Part shown: positions 29,311 through 30,084 of the stretch, piece after piece
Layout: each line of letters begins with the position of its first letter
Position numbering within the stretch: the stretch's first letter is position 1
IMG/VR virus record: IMGVR_UViG_3300030616_000002
Location: 64,001 to 94,084 of that record
Source: a virus
DNA length: 30,084 bases
Direction: 5' to 3' (one strand)
Notes under the pieces: model-generated
Seen by the model: only the letters and a program-made list of their open reading frames with translations
What the model was told of the DNA's origin: nothing
The model's database searches: none
Made by a program: the position numbers and the translations under genes

Positions 29311-29682
29311 CGTCCCGGATGGCTCGGGCGAGAGGTGGACATGTGCGAAGTCGCCGATGTACGATCGCCTGCGCTTTGAACAGCGGATTTTGCGCAAACC
29401 GATTTCTTCTATCTGCCTGATGCGTTCCCGCGTGCGATTGTAATATCGCGCGATCTCCTCTAGCGTTGTGCCGCCGCGATCCGCTATGTCTAGGGCGCAC
29501 GTCTCCTCTAGCTCCCACGGCTCACAATTTGGGTGCGTTAGATTCACCGCCCCCGTCTCCGGGCTGACGGATAGGTAGAGGTGGTATCTGCAGCCGACCC
29601 ACGGGCAGGGGCGCGGGCCATCAATGCAGTCGGCCCGGGTACGCGGGCGCCTGAGATACGGGGGGATCGTTTTCGTGGTCAT
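29290..29682 (-). CDS. sigma-70 region 4-like DNA-binding protein
   Basis: A 130-residue protein; ATG at 29682 follows GGAGGTGCTCC and overlaps the upstream stop (ATGA). Residues about 72-100 match sigma-70 region 4.2: [20 protein letters not shown] followed by EEIGLRKIR, the helix-turn-helix that reads -35 elements. The N-terminal part has a C-x4-C pair in [15 protein letters not shown] and further Cys ([12 protein letters not shown]), possibly metal-binding. No region 2 is present, so it is not a complete sigma factor. It may be a regulator or an appropriator-like factor that steers host RNA polymerase. The glycine-rich longer frame upstream is a shadow of the alanine-rich gene. Confidence 0.72.
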   Translation of the reverse strand: MTTKTIPPYLRRPRTRADCIDGPRPCPWVGCRYHLYLSVSPETGAVNLTHPNCEPWELEETCALDIADRGGTTLEEIARYYNRTRERIRQIEEIGLRKIRCSKRRRSYIGDFAHVHLSPEPSGTLVADHP

Positions 29683-30083
29683 TGGAGCACCTCCAATGCT
29701 TCGACCACGACGCCGAGCTGCCAGGCGTGCTCCGCTTCCCACGCCGCATCCGCCGCCTCCGCCGCCCGAGCCGCCGCCTCCGCCGCCCGAGCCGCCGCCT
29801 CCGCCGCCCGAGCCGCCGCCGCCTCCGCCCGAGCCGCCCACGCCGCCGCCCGAGCCGCCGCATCCGTCGCCCACGCCGCCGCCTCCGCCGCCGCCCGAGC
29901 CGCCGCCCACGCCGCCGCCCACGCCGCCGCCTCCGCCGCCGCCCGAGCCGCCGCCCACGCCGCCGCCTCGCTCCGATCCTCGCCGGACAGCCAACGCCGA
30001 GCCCACCGCTCCACCGCGGACACGCCGCAGTGCAGCGCGTGATTCCGCACGGCGCGATCCGCGATCTGGCCCAACACCGGCTT
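29679..30083 (-). CDS. alanine-rich repeat protein (Imm5-like), 5' end cut by right edge
   Basis: The frame is open to the right edge; if it starts inside the window, GTG at 30077 gives 132 residues. After QIADRAVRNHALHCGVSAVE and WARRWLSGEDRSE come about 75 residues of Ala-rich helix with regularly placed Trp, Arg and Glu (AAAWAAARAAAEAAAWAAAW), then a normal ending [18 protein letters not shown]. Proteins with an ADRAV-type head and an A-A-x-A-A-x tail are often listed as Imm5-like putative immunity proteins. In phages their role is unknown. The other two reverse frames give Gly-rich or Arg-rich nonsense. Coupling (ATGA) to the sigma-like gene supports this frame. Confidence 0.62.
   Translation of the reverse strand, partial: KPVLGQIADRAVRNHALHCGVSAVERWARRWLSGEDRSEAAAWAAARAAAEAAAWAAAWAAARAAAEAAAWATDAAARAAAWAARAEAAAARAAEAAARAAEAAARAAEAADAAWEAEHAWQLGVVVEALEVLQ
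29740..29975. repeat. GC-rich triplet/hexamer repeat in the alanine-rich gene
   Basis: Nearly the whole stretch is built from GCCGCC, TCCGCC, CGAGCC and CACGCC hexamers on the top strand. Several 15- to 30-base blocks are repeated exactly. Such DNA is prone to slippage, so the length of the encoded Ala-rich helix may vary between isolates, and assembly errors here are possible. Confidence 0.75.
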
Positions 30084-30084
30084 G

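Noticed and set aside
29740-29975. CRISPR-like repeated DNA
   Set aside because: Units are 6-base GC triplet multiples without unique spacers, and they encode a patterned alanine-rich helix.
29290-30006. Glycine-repeat extension of the sigma-like gene
   Set aside because: The G-G-G-x run is the wrong-frame reading of the alanine-rich gene; the ATG at 29682 with GGAGG explains the real start.
1-30084. Alternative genetic code with TAG read as an amino acid
   Set aside because: TAG ends many genes exactly at overlaps or ribosome binding sites of the next gene, and reading through it would not join recognisable domains.

Overview
The window is part of a tailed-phage (siphovirus-type) genome, or a prophage of that type, from a GC-rich and probably Gram-negative host. 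The phage reading rests on a recognisable order of head closure protein, HK97 gp10-like protein, tail terminator, major tail protein, frameshifted tail assembly chaperones, tape measure protein, large distal tail proteins, then amidase, holin and spanin-like genes. The Gram-negative reading rests on a short lipoprotein signal peptide and spanin-like overlapping genes. No integrase, terminase, portal, major capsid or polymerase gene is visible, so lifestyle and host cannot be fixed.

Layout. (1) 1-4082: a tightly coupled cassette of three class I SAM methyltransferase-like genes and two GT-B glycosyltransferases, preceded by a gene cut by the left edge. (2) 4061-5505: head-to-tail joining genes. 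(3) 5507-9307: a probable fibre-like protein and small accessory genes, one with a membrane anchor, lying unusually between the neck genes and the tail terminator. (4) 9308-20375: the tail module. Here the chaperone pair carries a near-textbook -1 frameshift site, and the tape measure protein is interrupted by a 367-residue intein with a LAGLIDADG-type endonuclease. (5) 20372-20989: a reverse-strand MORN-repeat lipoprotein (a 'moron') with its own promoter candidate, next to an odd cysteine-rich open stretch. (6) 20990-22712: lysis cassette. (7) 22747-27398: a reverse-strand operon of mostly small unknown genes, including a free-standing HNH homing endonuclease and winged-helix-like proteins. 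(8) 27399-27896: a divergent control region. (9) 27897-29310: rightward small genes ending with a ribbon-helix-helix regulator. (10) 29290-30083: a leftward sigma-region-4-like protein coupled to an alanine-rich repeat protein cut by the right edge.

The structural and lysis genes read rightward as one long late block, often with stop/start overlaps. The small-gene region looks like early or regulatory DNA. Three of its transcription starts are preceded by clusters of the palindrome CTAG; two clusters share the same 5-4-9 spacing and 20 of 25 bases, which suggests one operator set controlled by one phage regulator. The control region also holds a ~44-bp imperfect inverted duplication. The two selfish elements (intein and HNH), the sugar/methyl cassette and the CTAG operator set are the most unusual parts.
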